NCBI RefSeq assembly: GCF_014192225.1
Contig: NZ_JACHXS010000001.1
Span: 1,080,440-1,144,439 of the forward strand
Source of the DNA: Pseudoduganella umbonata
GTDB taxonomy: Bacteria > Pseudomonadota > Gammaproteobacteria > Burkholderiales > Burkholderiaceae_D
Reading direction: 5' to 3'
Length of the DNA stretch: 64,000 nucleotides
Part shown: positions 32,663 through 41,467 of the stretch, in pieces
Layout: every line of letters begins with the position of its first letter
Position numbering within the stretch: the first letter of the stretch is position 1
Notes under the pieces: generated by a model
Told to the model about the DNA's origin: nothing
Seen by the model: only the letters and a program-made list of their open reading frames with translations
Databases searched by the model: none
Position numbers and translations under genes: made by a program

Positions 32663-35600
32663 ATGACACCAGACCAACCCGCCGCCGCCGACCTGCCGAA
32701 CCAGCCCGATTCGCCGCATTTGCCGGATTTGCCAATCCCGCCGGACTTGCCGGTCGCTCCGCTGAGCGTGACGTTCACGGCCGACGCCACCACCGGCTAC
32801 GCAGCCATGCAGAACGACGTGCCCGTGGTGCGCAGTATCGCGCTCGCCAACGCCGGTACGGCCGCGCTGACCAATGTCGAGGTATCGATCGCCTGCCAGC
32901 CGGCCTTTGCCGCCGGTCTGACGTTGCGCTTCGAACGCCTGGCTGCGGGCGAGACGCGGACCATCGCGCCGGTCGACCTGAAGCCCGACCACGCCTGGCT
33001 GGCCGGCCTGGACGAAGCCCAGCGCGCGAACGTGGTGCTGACGGCCAGCGCCGACGGGCATGCGCCGTGCGAGGCGCAGCAAGGCGTGGAAGTGCTTGCC
33101 TACGACCAGTGGGCCGGCACGCGCCTGCTGCCGGAACTGCTGGCGGCATTCTGCATGCCCAACTCGCGTGTCGTCGATCACCTGGTCGCGGCCGGCGCCA
33201 CGCTGCTGCGCGGGGCGCCCGGCAGCCCGTCGATGAACGGCTACCAGTCGCGCAACCGTGAGAAGGTGTGGCAGCAGGTCTCGGCGCTGTATGGCGCGGT
33301 GCTGGCGCAGGACCTGCATTACGCCAATCCGCCGGCATCGTTCGGCACCGATGGCCAGAAGATCCGCACGCCGGAACGCATCGTCGACACGAAGGTCGCC
33401 ACCTGCCTGGACCTGGCCATGCTGTTCGCCGCCTGCCTGGAGCAGGCCGGCCTGCATCCGGTCGTGCTGCTGACGGAAGCCCACGCCTGGGTCGGCGTAT
33501 GGCTGATCGATACCTGCTTCCCCACCGCGCTGGTCGACGATGCGCAGGCGGTGCGCAAGCGCGTGCGCTCGGGCGAACTGATGGTGTTCGAGACCACCGG
33601 CGTCACCGGCGGCCAGCGGCAACCGCTGCGCCTGGCCTGCGCGGCCGGCGAGGAACACCTGGCCGACGAAGGCGCGTTTGCCTGCGCAGTGGACATCCGC
33701 CGGGCGCGCGAGCTGCACATCCGCCCCCTGCCATCCCATGCCCCCGCCGGGGCGGCGGAACCGGAGGTCGAACAGGATGCCCCCGCCATCGAGCCAATGC
33801 CGCCGCTGCCGCCGCTCGACCCGGCGTTGCTGCCGGCCGCCGACGGTACCGCCGACACGCCGGAAGGCCGGCTGGCGCGCTGGAAAGGCCGCCTGCTCGA
33901 TCTCACGCTGCGCAACCGCCTGCTGAACTTCAAGCCGTCAAAGACGACATTGCGCGTGATCTGCCCGGACCCGGCCGCCCTCGAGGACACGCTGGCCGAC
34001 GGCAGGGATTTCCGGTTGCGTGCAGCGCCGCCGGTGGCCAGCGGCACCGACCCGCGCGAAGCGTCGGTCATGGCGGCCCGCATCGGGCAGGCGCCGCTCG
34101 ATGCGCTGGCGGCCGATGCGCTGGGCCGCAGCGAGATCCTGGTCGATGTGCCGGAAGAAGCGCTGGACGGCCGGCTGCTGGACATCTACCGCGCCGCCGG
34201 CACCAGCCTCGAGGAAGGCGGCGCCAACACGCTGTTCCTGGTGTTCGGCTTGCTCGAGTGGCGCGAACAGCAGGAGGCGGAGGCAGCGCACCTCGCCCCG
34301 ATCCTGCTGGTGCCCGTCACGCTGACGCGCCAGTCGGTGCGCAGCGGCTTCCGGCTGGTGCGCCATGACGACGAAGCGCTCGTCAACCCGACACTGGTGC
34401 AGAAACTGGCGCAGGACTTCCAGCTGAAGCTGCCGGCCTTCGACGTGCTGCCGGCCGACGACAAAGGCATCGACGTGGCCGGCATCCTGCAATCGTTCCG
34501 GCTGCACGTGGCCGAGCTGAAAGGGTGGGAGGTGCGCGAGCAGGTCCACCTCGGCATCTTCTCGTTCACCAAGTACCTGATGTGGAAGGACTTGCAGGAC
34601 CGTCACCGGCAACTGCAGGAAAACCCCGTCGTGGCCCAGCTGGTCGAACATCCCGGCGAGGCGTTCGCGCCGGCCGCGCTGGGTTTCGAACCCCGCACGC
34701 TCGACGCCAGCCACCGGCCCGACGAGCTGTTCGCGCCGCTGCTGTCGGATTCCTCGCAGCTGCGCGCGATCTGCGTGGCCGGCAGTGGCACCAGCCTCGT
34801 CATCGAAGGCCCGCCCGGCACCGGCAAGAGCCAGACCATCACGAACCTGATCGCCCATTTGCTGGCGACCGGCAAGTCGGTGCTGTTCGTTTCCGAAAAG
34901 ATGGCCGCGCTGGAAGTCGTGCAGCGCCGCCTGGCGGCGATCGGCCTGGGCCCGTTCAGCCTGGAACTGCATTCGTCGAAGGCGAAGAAGGCCGACGTCG
35001 TGCGCCAGCTCGGCATTGCGCTCGACGCCGCCGGCACGCGCGGCGTCAGGGAATGGGAGCTGGAAGCGACACGCCTGGCCACGCTGCGCGCGGAACTGAA
35101 CGGCCTCGCCGTCGCGCTGCACCGGCTGCATCCGAACGACCTGACCGTATTCGACGCGATCGGCACGTGCATCGCGCATGCGGGCGAGCGCCCCGCCCCG
35201 TTCGCGTGGCCAGATCCCGATGCGCACACCCGCACCGAACTCGAAGCGTGGCGCGAGACCAGCCGCCAGATCGGCGCGCTGGCCAGCCAGCTGACCACGC
35301 CGGCGGGAGATGGGCTGGCTAGTCAGGGGCTGGCCAGTCAGGGGCTGGCAGGACGGGGGCTGGCAGGCCATGCGTTGAGCCGCATCGGCACGGCGGCCTG
35401 GTCGCCGTCGTGGGAGCAGGAACTGCTCGACAGCGCCGCCGCCCTGGCCACGCGGCTTGCGGCACTCGGCAGTGCCAGCGCCGCGCCGCTGCAGCTGCTG
35501 GGCGCCACCCCGGATGGCCTGTCGCTGGCCGACCTGGCCGCCCTCGACCGGCTCGCCGAGACATTGCTGCAAGCACCGCGCGTGCCCGCCGGTGTCGCGC

Positions 35601-38600
35601 GCACGGCGCACGACGAAGCGGCGCGGGCCCGGCTGGCGGCGCTGCGCGAACACGGCCAGGCGCGCAACCGCGCCTGGGCCTTGCTGGCGGGGCGCCATGC
35701 CGACGCGATCGCGCAACTGTCCGCCGCCGACCTGCGCCGCGAATGGACTGCCGCGCAAACGGCATGGTGGCCGAAAAGCTGGTTCGCCTCGCGCAGCCTG
35801 CTGAAACGCCTGCAAACCTACCGTACCGATGCGCAGCAGCCGGTTGCCGCCGACGTGCCGCCTTTGCTGGACGCGCTGGCGCAGGTCAACCACGAGGATG
35901 CCGCCATCGCGGCCATGGCGGCGGACGCTGGCGCCCTGCTGCAGGGGGACTTCGCTGCGCACCGCACGGACTGGGAAGCGGTGGCACGCGCCGAACGGTG
36001 GGCCAGGGACTTCGCCGACGCCGTCGTCCGCCTGGCCGGCGGCGATATCGCGCTGGTCGCGGCGCTGCGCGCCAGCCTGCAGCCGTATGTCGCCGAACAC
36101 CGCGCGCTGCTGGCCGCCGATGCGCCGGCCGGCGCCGCGCTGGCCGCATACCGCGATGCCTGGCGCGATTTTTCCACGCAGTTGCGCAATACCTCGAACC
36201 TGGGCGGCTGCGGCGACAACCTGGGCATCGACACGGCGGCCTCGGGCGCGCTGGCGTCCATCGCGGCGATCCTGCAAGGCTGGCAGCAGCACGCCCGCCA
36301 GCTGCGGCCATGGTGCCTGTGGCAAGGTGCCCGTGCCCGTGCCGTGAACGGCGGCCTGCAAGGCGTCGTTGCCGCGCTGGAAGCGGGGACGGTGGCGCTG
36401 GAGCGCGTGCCCGACTTCTTCGAATACAGCTACCGCAACTGGTGGGTGCGCAAGGTGATCGACCGCGAGCCGGTACTGTGCGGTTTTTCCAGCGCCGACC
36501 ACGAGCGCAAGATCCGTGAATTCCGCCAGGCCGACGAACGCTTCCAGCAGCTTACGCAGCAGTATGTGGTGGCTTCGCTGGCGGCGCGTGTTCCTGCCAC
36601 CGCGGCCAGCGCCGCCGCCGCGGCGCTGGCCAGCGGCTCCGATTCGGAGCTGGGCCGGCTGCGCCGCGAATTGCAGAAGCAGCGCCGGCACATGCCGGTG
36701 CGCCAGCTGATCGCCGGCCTGCCGACGCTGCTGCCACGGCTGAAACCGTGCCTGCTGATGTCGCCGCTGTCGGTGGCGCAGTACCTGGACGCCGGCCACG
36801 CGCCGTTCGACGTCGTCATCTTCGACGAAGCATCGCAGATTCCCGTGTGGGATGCGGTGGGCGCCATTGCCCGCGGCCGCCAGCTGGTGTGCGTGGGGGA
36901 CCCGAAGCAGTTGCCGCCGACCAGCTTCTTCAGCCGTGCCGACGACGGCGACGGCAGCGACACCGATGCCGAGGTGCAGGACCTGGAGAGCATCCTCGAC
37001 GAATGCCTCGGCATCGGCCTGCCGGAACTGACGCTGAACTGGCACTACCGCAGCCGCCACGAAAGCCTGATCGCGTTCAGCAACGCCACCTATTACGGCA
37101 ACGAACTCGTCACGTTCCCGTCGCCCGTGACCGCCGACACCGCCGTGCGCTTCCAGCACGTGCCGGGCGTCTACGACCGCGGCGGCACCAAGACCAACCG
37201 GGCGGAAGCGGAAGCCATCGTGGCCGCCATCGAGCGGCACTACCTCGATCCGGCGCGCAGCCGGCACACGCTGGGCGTGGTCACGTTCAACAGTGCCCAG
37301 CAACACCTGATCGAACGGCTGCTGGAAGAACGGCGCCGCGCCCACCCGGCGCTGGACGGCGCCATCGCCCAGCCGGCGCAGGAGGCGCTGTTCATCAAGA
37401 ACCTGGAAAACGTGCAGGGCGACGAACGCGACATCATCCTGTTCTCGGTCACCTACGGGCCCGATGCGCAGGGCAAGGTGAGCCTGAACTTCGGCCCGCT
37501 GAACCTGGAAGGCGGCCAGCGCCGCCTGAACGTGGCGATCTCGCGCGCACGGCAGGCGGTCGTCATCTTCAGCACGCTGCTGCCCGAGCAGATCGACCTG
37601 GCGCGGGTGCGCGCCGCCGGCGTGCGCGACCTGCGCAATTACCTGGAGTTCGCGATCCGCGGTCCGGCCGCGCTGGCCGCCCGCCCGGCCATTGCCGGCG
37701 CTGGTGCCGGTGCCGTTGCGGTGACGAGCGCGGCGGCCGGGGGCTTCGAGCGCCAGGTTGCCGCCGCGCTGCGCGCGCACGGCTGGACCGTGCATCAGCA
37801 GGTCGGCGTGTCGGGCTACCGGGTCGACCTGGGCGTGGTGGACCCGCGCGCGCCGGGGCGCTACCTGCTGGGCATCGAATGCGACGGTCCGTCGTACCAC
37901 TCCGGCGCCACCGCGCGCGACCGCGACCGGCTGCGCCAGCACGTGCTGGAAAGCCTCGGCTGGAACCTGGCGCGGGCCTGGTCCACCGACTGGTGGCTGG
38001 ATCCGGACCCACCGTTGCAGGGATTGCTGGCGCGGCTCGATGCGCTGCTGCGGCAGGAGCAAGCGCCGCCGGCCGGGCCATCCACGCCCGAGCCGGCCCC
38101 GGCACCGGCGTCGGAAGCGGTCCCGGAATCGCCGATGGAAGGATCGATCGAAGCGGCCGGGGAAGCGCCGGCGGTGCCGCAAGCCAGCTCACCGGCCGCC
38201 GCCCTGTATCTGCCGGTAACGCTGCCGCAAGGCGATCCGGAACGATTCTACGAACCGGCCACGGCCGCCGAGCTGCGCCACCAGCTGCACCGCATCGTCC
38301 ACGAGGAAGGCCCGGTGGCGCAGGCGGCGCTGTTCCGCCGGATCATCCGCGCCTGGGGCCTGGCCCGCACCGGCGCGCGCATCGAGAAGCACCTGGCGGC
38401 ACTGCTGCCGGCACAGGTCCGCACGACGGCCGATGACAGCCTGTTTTATTGGCCCGAGCACCTGGACCCGGCCACGTGGGATGGCTTCCGGGTGCCTGGC
38501 GCGGAGCCGGAAGGGAAACGGGCGATCGATGAAATCTGCCTGGAAGAGCTGGGCAATATCGCTCTGTACGTGCTGGGCCAGCAGGGCAGCACGACCCGGG

Positions 38601-38749
38601 CGGGACTGGCGCGCGCCGTGTGCCGGCTGCTCGGCATGGCGCGCACCGGCGCCGAGGCGGAAGCGCGCCTCGGCCGCGCGCTGGCGCATGGCCGGGTGGC
38701 GGGCCAGGTTGCCGTCGAGGACGGCGTGGTGTCGCTGTTACCTTCCTGA
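32663..38749 (+). CDS. Transglutaminase-like / DUF4011 / Upf1-type helicase / Vsr-like nuclease / DUF3320 fusion protein
   Basis: A 2028-residue multidomain ATPase. A proline-rich start and a beta-sandwich (about 35-140) lead into a transglutaminase-like region with candidate triad Cys248, His274 (EAHAWVGVW) and Asp283. DUF4011 begins near 400 (LLDLTLRNRLLNFKPSK). An SF1 helicase has Walker A GPPGTGKS at 716-723, DEAS at 1388-1391, GDPKQLPP at 1412-1419, QGDERD at 1585-1590 and NVAISRAR at 1623-1630. A Vsr/MTES_1575-type nuclease has Asp1722 and ECD at 1739-1741. DUF3320 ends the chain. The architecture suggests nucleic-acid surveillance or phage defence; function is inferred, not known. Confidence 0.85.
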   Translation: MTPDQPAAADLPNQPDSPHLPDLPIPPDLPVAPLSVTFTADATTGYAAMQNDVPVVRSIALANAGTAALTNVEVSIACQPAFAAGLTLRFERLAAGETRTIAPVDLKPDHAWLAGLDEAQRANVVLTASADGHAPCEAQQGVEVLAYDQWAGTRLLPELLAAFCMPNSRVVDHLVAAGATLLRGAPGSPSMNGYQSRNREKVWQQVSALYGAVLAQDLHYANPPASFGTDGQKIRTPERIVDTKVATCLDLAMLFAACLEQAGLHPVVLLTEAHAWVGVWLIDTCFPTALVDDAQAVRKRVRSGELMVFETTGVTGGQRQPLRLACAAGEEHLADEGAFACAVDIRRARELHIRPLPSHAPAGAAEPEVEQDAPAIEPMPPLPPLDPALLPAADGTADTPEGRLARWKGRLLDLTLRNRLLNFKPSKTTLRVICPDPAALEDTLADGRDFRLRAAPPVASGTDPREASVMAARIGQAPLDALAADALGRSEILVDVPEEALDGRLLDIYRAAGTSLEEGGANTLFLVFGLLEWREQQEAEAAHLAPILLVPVTLTRQSVRSGFRLVRHDDEALVNPTLVQKLAQDFQLKLPAFDVLPADDKGIDVAGILQSFRLHVAELKGWEVREQVHLGIFSFTKYLMWKDLQDRHRQLQENPVVAQLVEHPGEAFAPAALGFEPRTLDASHRPDELFAPLLSDSSQLRAICVAGSGTSLVIEGPPGTGKSQTITNLIAHLLATGKSVLFVSEKMAALEVVQRRLAAIGLGPFSLELHSSKAKKADVVRQLGIALDAAGTRGVREWELEATRLATLRAELNGLAVALHRLHPNDLTVFDAIGTCIAHAGERPAPFAWPDPDAHTRTELEAWRETSRQIGALASQLTTPAGDGLASQGLASQGLAGRGLAGHALSRIGTAAWSPSWEQELLDSAAALATRLAALGSASAAPLQLLGATPDGLSLADLAALDRLAETLLQAPRVPAGVARTAHDEAARARLAALREHGQARNRAWALLAGRHADAIAQLSAADLRREWTAAQTAWWPKSWFASRSLLKRLQTYRTDAQQPVAADVPPLLDALAQVNHEDAAIAAMAADAGALLQGDFAAHRTDWEAVARAERWARDFADAVVRLAGGDIALVAALRASLQPYVAEHRALLAADAPAGAALAAYRDAWRDFSTQLRNTSNLGGCGDNLGIDTAASGALASIAAILQGWQQHARQLRPWCLWQGARARAVNGGLQGVVAALEAGTVALERVPDFFEYSYRNWWVRKVIDREPVLCGFSSADHERKIREFRQADERFQQLTQQYVVASLAARVPATAASAAAAALASGSDSELGRLRRELQKQRRHMPVRQLIAGLPTLLPRLKPCLLMSPLSVAQYLDAGHAPFDVVIFDEASQIPVWDAVGAIARGRQLVCVGDPKQLPPTSFFSRADDGDGSDTDAEVQDLESILDECLGIGLPELTLNWHYRSRHESLIAFSNATYYGNELVTFPSPVTADTAVRFQHVPGVYDRGGTKTNRAEAEAIVAAIERHYLDPARSRHTLGVVTFNSAQQHLIERLLEERRRAHPALDGAIAQPAQEALFIKNLENVQGDERDIILFSVTYGPDAQGKVSLNFGPLNLEGGQRRLNVAISRARQAVVIFSTLLPEQIDLARVRAAGVRDLRNYLEFAIRGPAALAARPAIAGAGAGAVAVTSAAAGGFERQVAAALRAHGWTVHQQVGVSGYRVDLGVVDPRAPGRYLLGIECDGPSYHSGATARDRDRLRQHVLESLGWNLARAWSTDWWLDPDPPLQGLLARLDALLRQEQAPPAGPSTPEPAPAPASEAVPESPMEGSIEAAGEAPAVPQASSPAAALYLPVTLPQGDPERFYEPATAAELRHQLHRIVHEEGPVAQAALFRRIIRAWGLARTGARIEKHLAALLPAQVRTTADDSLFYWPEHLDPATWDGFRVPGAEPEGKRAIDEICLEELGNIALYVLGQQGSTTRAGLARAVCRLLGMARTGAEAEARLGRALAHGRVAGQVAVEDGVVSLLPS
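35312..35371. repeat. 15-bp tandem repeat inside the helicase gene
   Basis: Four 15-bp units beginning GGGCTGGC encode LASQG/LASQG/LAGRG/LAGH in a linker between Walker A and the later helicase motifs. The in-frame period preserves the protein. Confidence 0.8.
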
Positions 38750-38815
38750 GCGAAGTGACGCGGCGGGAAGCGGCGCAACATGGTTGACCGCCCTGCCGCG
38801 AATGCAGCGATCCGT

Positions 38816-39070
38816 TCAGTCGAACGGGTTGGCGACCTTCTTCACGGCCGGCGGCGCCAGCGCGGTCGGCAGGTCCTTCTGGCCCTCCAGCCGTGCGAGC
38901 GCGGCACCCAGCAGCTGGTGCAGCGCGCGCGCATGCTCCAGTCCTTGCCGGTCCAGCGTCAGGTCGATGTCGCCATCGATCGTGATCCGGTCCAGGCGGT
39001 TCTCGATGGTCAGGCCGCCAATCGTCAGCACGTCGGCCTCGTTCGCGTACGGCACGAATTTCTTGCTCAT
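38816..39070 (-). CDS. 84-residue hypothetical protein
   Basis: A small acidic-to-neutral cytoplasmic protein (MSKKFVPYANEADVLTIGGLTIENR...) with no signal peptide or membrane segment. AAGGA lies nine bases before the ATG. It starts 16 bp after the secreted endonuclease gene, so the two are likely co-transcribed. The central LDRITIDGDIDLTLDRQGLEHA has beta then alpha character. No family recognised. Confidence 0.65.
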   Translation of the reverse strand: MSKKFVPYANEADVLTIGGLTIENRLDRITIDGDIDLTLDRQGLEHARALHQLLGAALARLEGQKDLPTALAPPAVKKVANPFD

Positions 39071-39086
39071 CTGTGATGGTCCTTTC

Positions 39087-39857
39087 TTAACCCTTGCGTT
39101 TCGTCGTCTTCGGCAGTTTCAGCATGACCCCCTTCTGCCGCGCCGTCAGCGACGGTATCAGATCGATGCCGATCCTGCTTTCCAGTTGGGCGATCGTCAT
39201 CGTCTGCGGCCTGGCATCGGCCTCGTTGGCCACGAACCAGGCGCCGCCGGCACGCTGGCGCGGACTGTAGACCACCTTGTAGAGATGGCTCGGCACCAGC
39301 ACGTTGCCCACCTTGCGCAGGTCGCTGCCCAGGAAAGCCGGGCCGGTGATCACGTACAGGTCGCCCTCCTTCTTGACCATGCTGCGCACGGCGTTCTCGA
39401 TACCGGCCCACACGTGGCGGTTGTTGTCGGCATCCTGCGGCACCATGTTGGCCAGCGTGAAGCTCTGGTACTGGCTGGTTTCATCCGGCATGTTGCCGCT
39501 CGGCGCCATGTGGCCGCGATCGAAGCCGCTGCGCGCGTAATCGGCCAGTTCGGCGCGCTGCGCCTTCGGCAGCCGCTTCTCGGCATGGAAGGCGTTGTCG
39601 CGCGACATGTCCTCGGCGGCGGCGATGCGGCGCGGCGTCAGGTGTTCGGCCGACCACAGCGGCGTACGCGTGACGCCGCTGTGCATGATACCGAAGACGT
39701 TGTAGCACAGCGGGCGGGTGGCGCGCGCCAGCTTCTCGTTGAGGATGCGCGGCGCCTGGCCTTCCACGTAATGCTGGGGGCAGGTTTCGGCGGCGACTGC
39801 GGATTGCGAAAGAAGGAGCACCGCGACGGCGGCGGCGTAAAGCGGGCGGATGAGCAT
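39087..39857 (-). CDS. Secreted DNA/RNA non-specific endonuclease
   Basis: A 256-residue beta-beta-alpha-metal nuclease of the NucA/Serratia nuclease family. A signal peptide (LIRPLYAAAVAVLLLSQSAVAAE) directs export. The active-site motif FDRGHMAPSGN supplies the catalytic His, and the metal-binding Asn lies in the ANMVPQ...NNRHVWAGIE helix. It probably degrades extracellular nucleic acid for nutrients or biofilm turnover. It is followed by the 84-residue gene. Confidence 0.92.
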   Translation of the reverse strand: MLIRPLYAAAVAVLLLSQSAVAAETCPQHYVEGQAPRILNEKLARATRPLCYNVFGIMHSGVTRTPLWSAEHLTPRRIAAAEDMSRDNAFHAEKRLPKAQRAELADYARSGFDRGHMAPSGNMPDETSQYQSFTLANMVPQDADNNRHVWAGIENAVRSMVKKEGDLYVITGPAFLGSDLRKVGNVLVPSHLYKVVYSPRQRAGGAWFVANEADARPQTMTIAQLESRIGIDLIPSLTARQKGVMLKLPKTTKRKG

Positions 39858-40079
39858 TGGAGCGACAGCGATCAGGGAGAATGCAAGACGGGCATTCTAA
39901 CGGAGCGCGAATCATGGCAGCAAGCGCGGCTGCAAGCGCGGCAAGCGAAAGACGCCGTGCACCATCCCGTCGGCGCATGACGGCAAGTCGGCTGCGTCGA
40001 TCCGGCGTGGCGGCGGCGTCCCGGTGCCGACACCGGACTTTCCGTGCCGGACACCGGGACGCTGCGGAAGCGCTGGCGC

Positions 40080-40424
40080 TCAGTGCAGCCTGTCCAGCGC
40101 CTCCAGCACGCCCTTGCGGTTCTTGTGCTTCACCTCATAGGAGCGCACCTTGCGGCGCTGCGCGGCGGTCAGCTCGGCCAGCGCGCCCTTCACTTGCGGC
40201 ACCGTCAGGTGCTCGTAGTTCGCGATGGGCACGCTGCGGTCGGGCGACGCGCCGGCGCGGTCCTGCGCCTTGGCTCCCTTGGTCTCGCCGAACTGCTTGC
40301 GCTGCTTGTTGACGATGCGCGCCGCCACTTCTTCTTCGCGGCCCTTGTAGCGGCCTTCCTTCTCGAACTGCTTTTCAAGCTTCTCGTATTCCTGTTCCCG
40401 TTTCGGGCTGGCACCTCGCGGCAT
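40080..40424 (-). CDS. 114-residue basic hypothetical protein
   Basis: ATG at 40424 is preceded by AAGGAGG at ideal spacing, fixing the start inside a longer open frame. The protein is highly charged (KREQEYEKLEKQFEKEGRYKGREEE) with a helical N-terminus, then VPQVKGALAELTAAQRRKV...KHKNRKGVLEAL, resembling a Rho-N/SAP-like helix pair. It has no membrane segment. A nucleic-acid-binding role is possible. The 222-bp spacer after it (39858-40079) shows no other gene. Confidence 0.75.
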   Translation of the reverse strand: MPRGASPKREQEYEKLEKQFEKEGRYKGREEEVAARIVNKQRKQFGETKGAKAQDRAGASPDRSVPIANYEHLTVPQVKGALAELTAAQRRKVRSYEVKHKNRKGVLEALDRLH

Positions 40425-40489
40425 GATGTCCTCCTTGGTCGATGTTTGCCACATCGTAGCGAAACCGCGGCAGGCCGGGCGCACGAACG

Positions 40490-41467
40490 TCAGAACCGTT
40501 CGATCCAGCCCGCCAGCCGCTGCGGCGTGGACGCGGCATCGGCCAGTGCCAGCCGCACGTGCACGCCTTCGGGCCCGCCCGACACGTGCAGCGTGCGGCC
40601 CTGCCGGCCCAGCCACAGCAGCACCGCCAGCCAGGCCGCGTGCGGTGCCGACACCGCGCTGGCCGTCGGTTTTTCCAGGAATTCGGTCAGGCACGCGGTA
40701 TCCAAGAAGGTGCCGCCTTCCGCCGTGCGGTGGAAGGCGGCGCCGAACGCCTCGCCGAGCAGCGCGAACACGCCATCGGGTGCGGTGCCGCCAGCAGCCA
40801 GGGCATCGAACCGCTCGCGCGCCAGGTGTCCGAAAGCAGCGGCGCGGAACGCTTCGGAAGCGATCAGGTCCGAGTGGATCATCATCAGCCAGTCCGGTTC
40901 GGCCTGCGTCATCCCGGCGCACCGCGCCGCCGACAGGTAGGCGTCGAACGGCATTGTGCCGGCATTGCCGGTCACGCCGGCACATAGGGCGTACAGCGTG
41001 CCGATGCGGCTGGCCACCACCTGCTTCTGCCGGATCAGCAGCTTCTCGCGCAGCAGTTGCGCATGCTCGCGCCGCAGCCGCGCCAGGTCGACCGCCTGCC
41101 GCATCTCCAGGCGCAGGGCGGCAAGGTCCCACGGCTTCTGGATATAGCGGTGGATCTGCCCCTGGTTGATCGCATCGGCGGTATGGTCAATTTCCGAGTA
41201 CGCGGTGGTCAGGATGCGCACGATGTGCGGGTAACGCTCCCATGCGTAGAACAGCAGTTCGTTGCCGCAGGCACCCGGCATGCGCTGGTCGGACACCAGC
41301 ACGGCGAGGGTATCGGCATGCAGTTCCAGCACGCGCTTGCCTTCTTCGACCGATCCCGCCGTGAGTACCGTGGCTTGCGCGCCCAGCGCACGCTGGAAAT
41401 ACTTCAGCGCCGTCGGCTCGTCGTCGACATACAGGATCGCCGGCAATGGCCTGGCAGCGTCGGTCAT
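40490..41467 (-). CDS. Response regulator with unclassified output domain
   Basis: A 325-residue protein. A CheY-like receiver spans about 1-125 with acidic pair Asp15-Asp16, phospho-acceptor Asp60 in LVSDQRMPG and the conserved Lys in IQKPWD. A coiled-coil linker (LRLEMRQAVDLARLRREHAQ) follows, then ~170 residues without recognised HTH, GGDEF, EAL or HD motifs. ATG 41467 overlaps the kinase stop by 4 bp, so it is translated with the kinase just upstream. Confidence 0.88.
   Translation of the reverse strand: MTDAARPLPAILYVDDEPTALKYFQRALGAQATVLTAGSVEEGKRVLELHADTLAVLVSDQRMPGACGNELLFYAWERYPHIVRILTTAYSEIDHTADAINQGQIHRYIQKPWDLAALRLEMRQAVDLARLRREHAQLLREKLLIRQKQVVASRIGTLYALCAGVTGNAGTMPFDAYLSAARCAGMTQAEPDWLMMIHSDLIASEAFRAAAFGHLARERFDALAAGGTAPDGVFALLGEAFGAAFHRTAEGGTFLDTACLTEFLEKPTASAVSAPHAAWLAVLLWLGRQGRTLHVSGGPEGVHVRLALADAASTPQRLAGWIERF

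Noticed and set aside
33938..38182. 1414-codon minus-strand frame opposite the helicase gene
   Set aside because: Very long but low-complexity antisense frame expected at this GC content; all recognisable motifs lie on the plus strand.
40425..41132. N-terminal extension of the 114-residue protein to 350 residues
   Set aside because: The extension is antisense-frame sequence of the response regulator gene, and an AAGGAGG site fixes the start at 40424.
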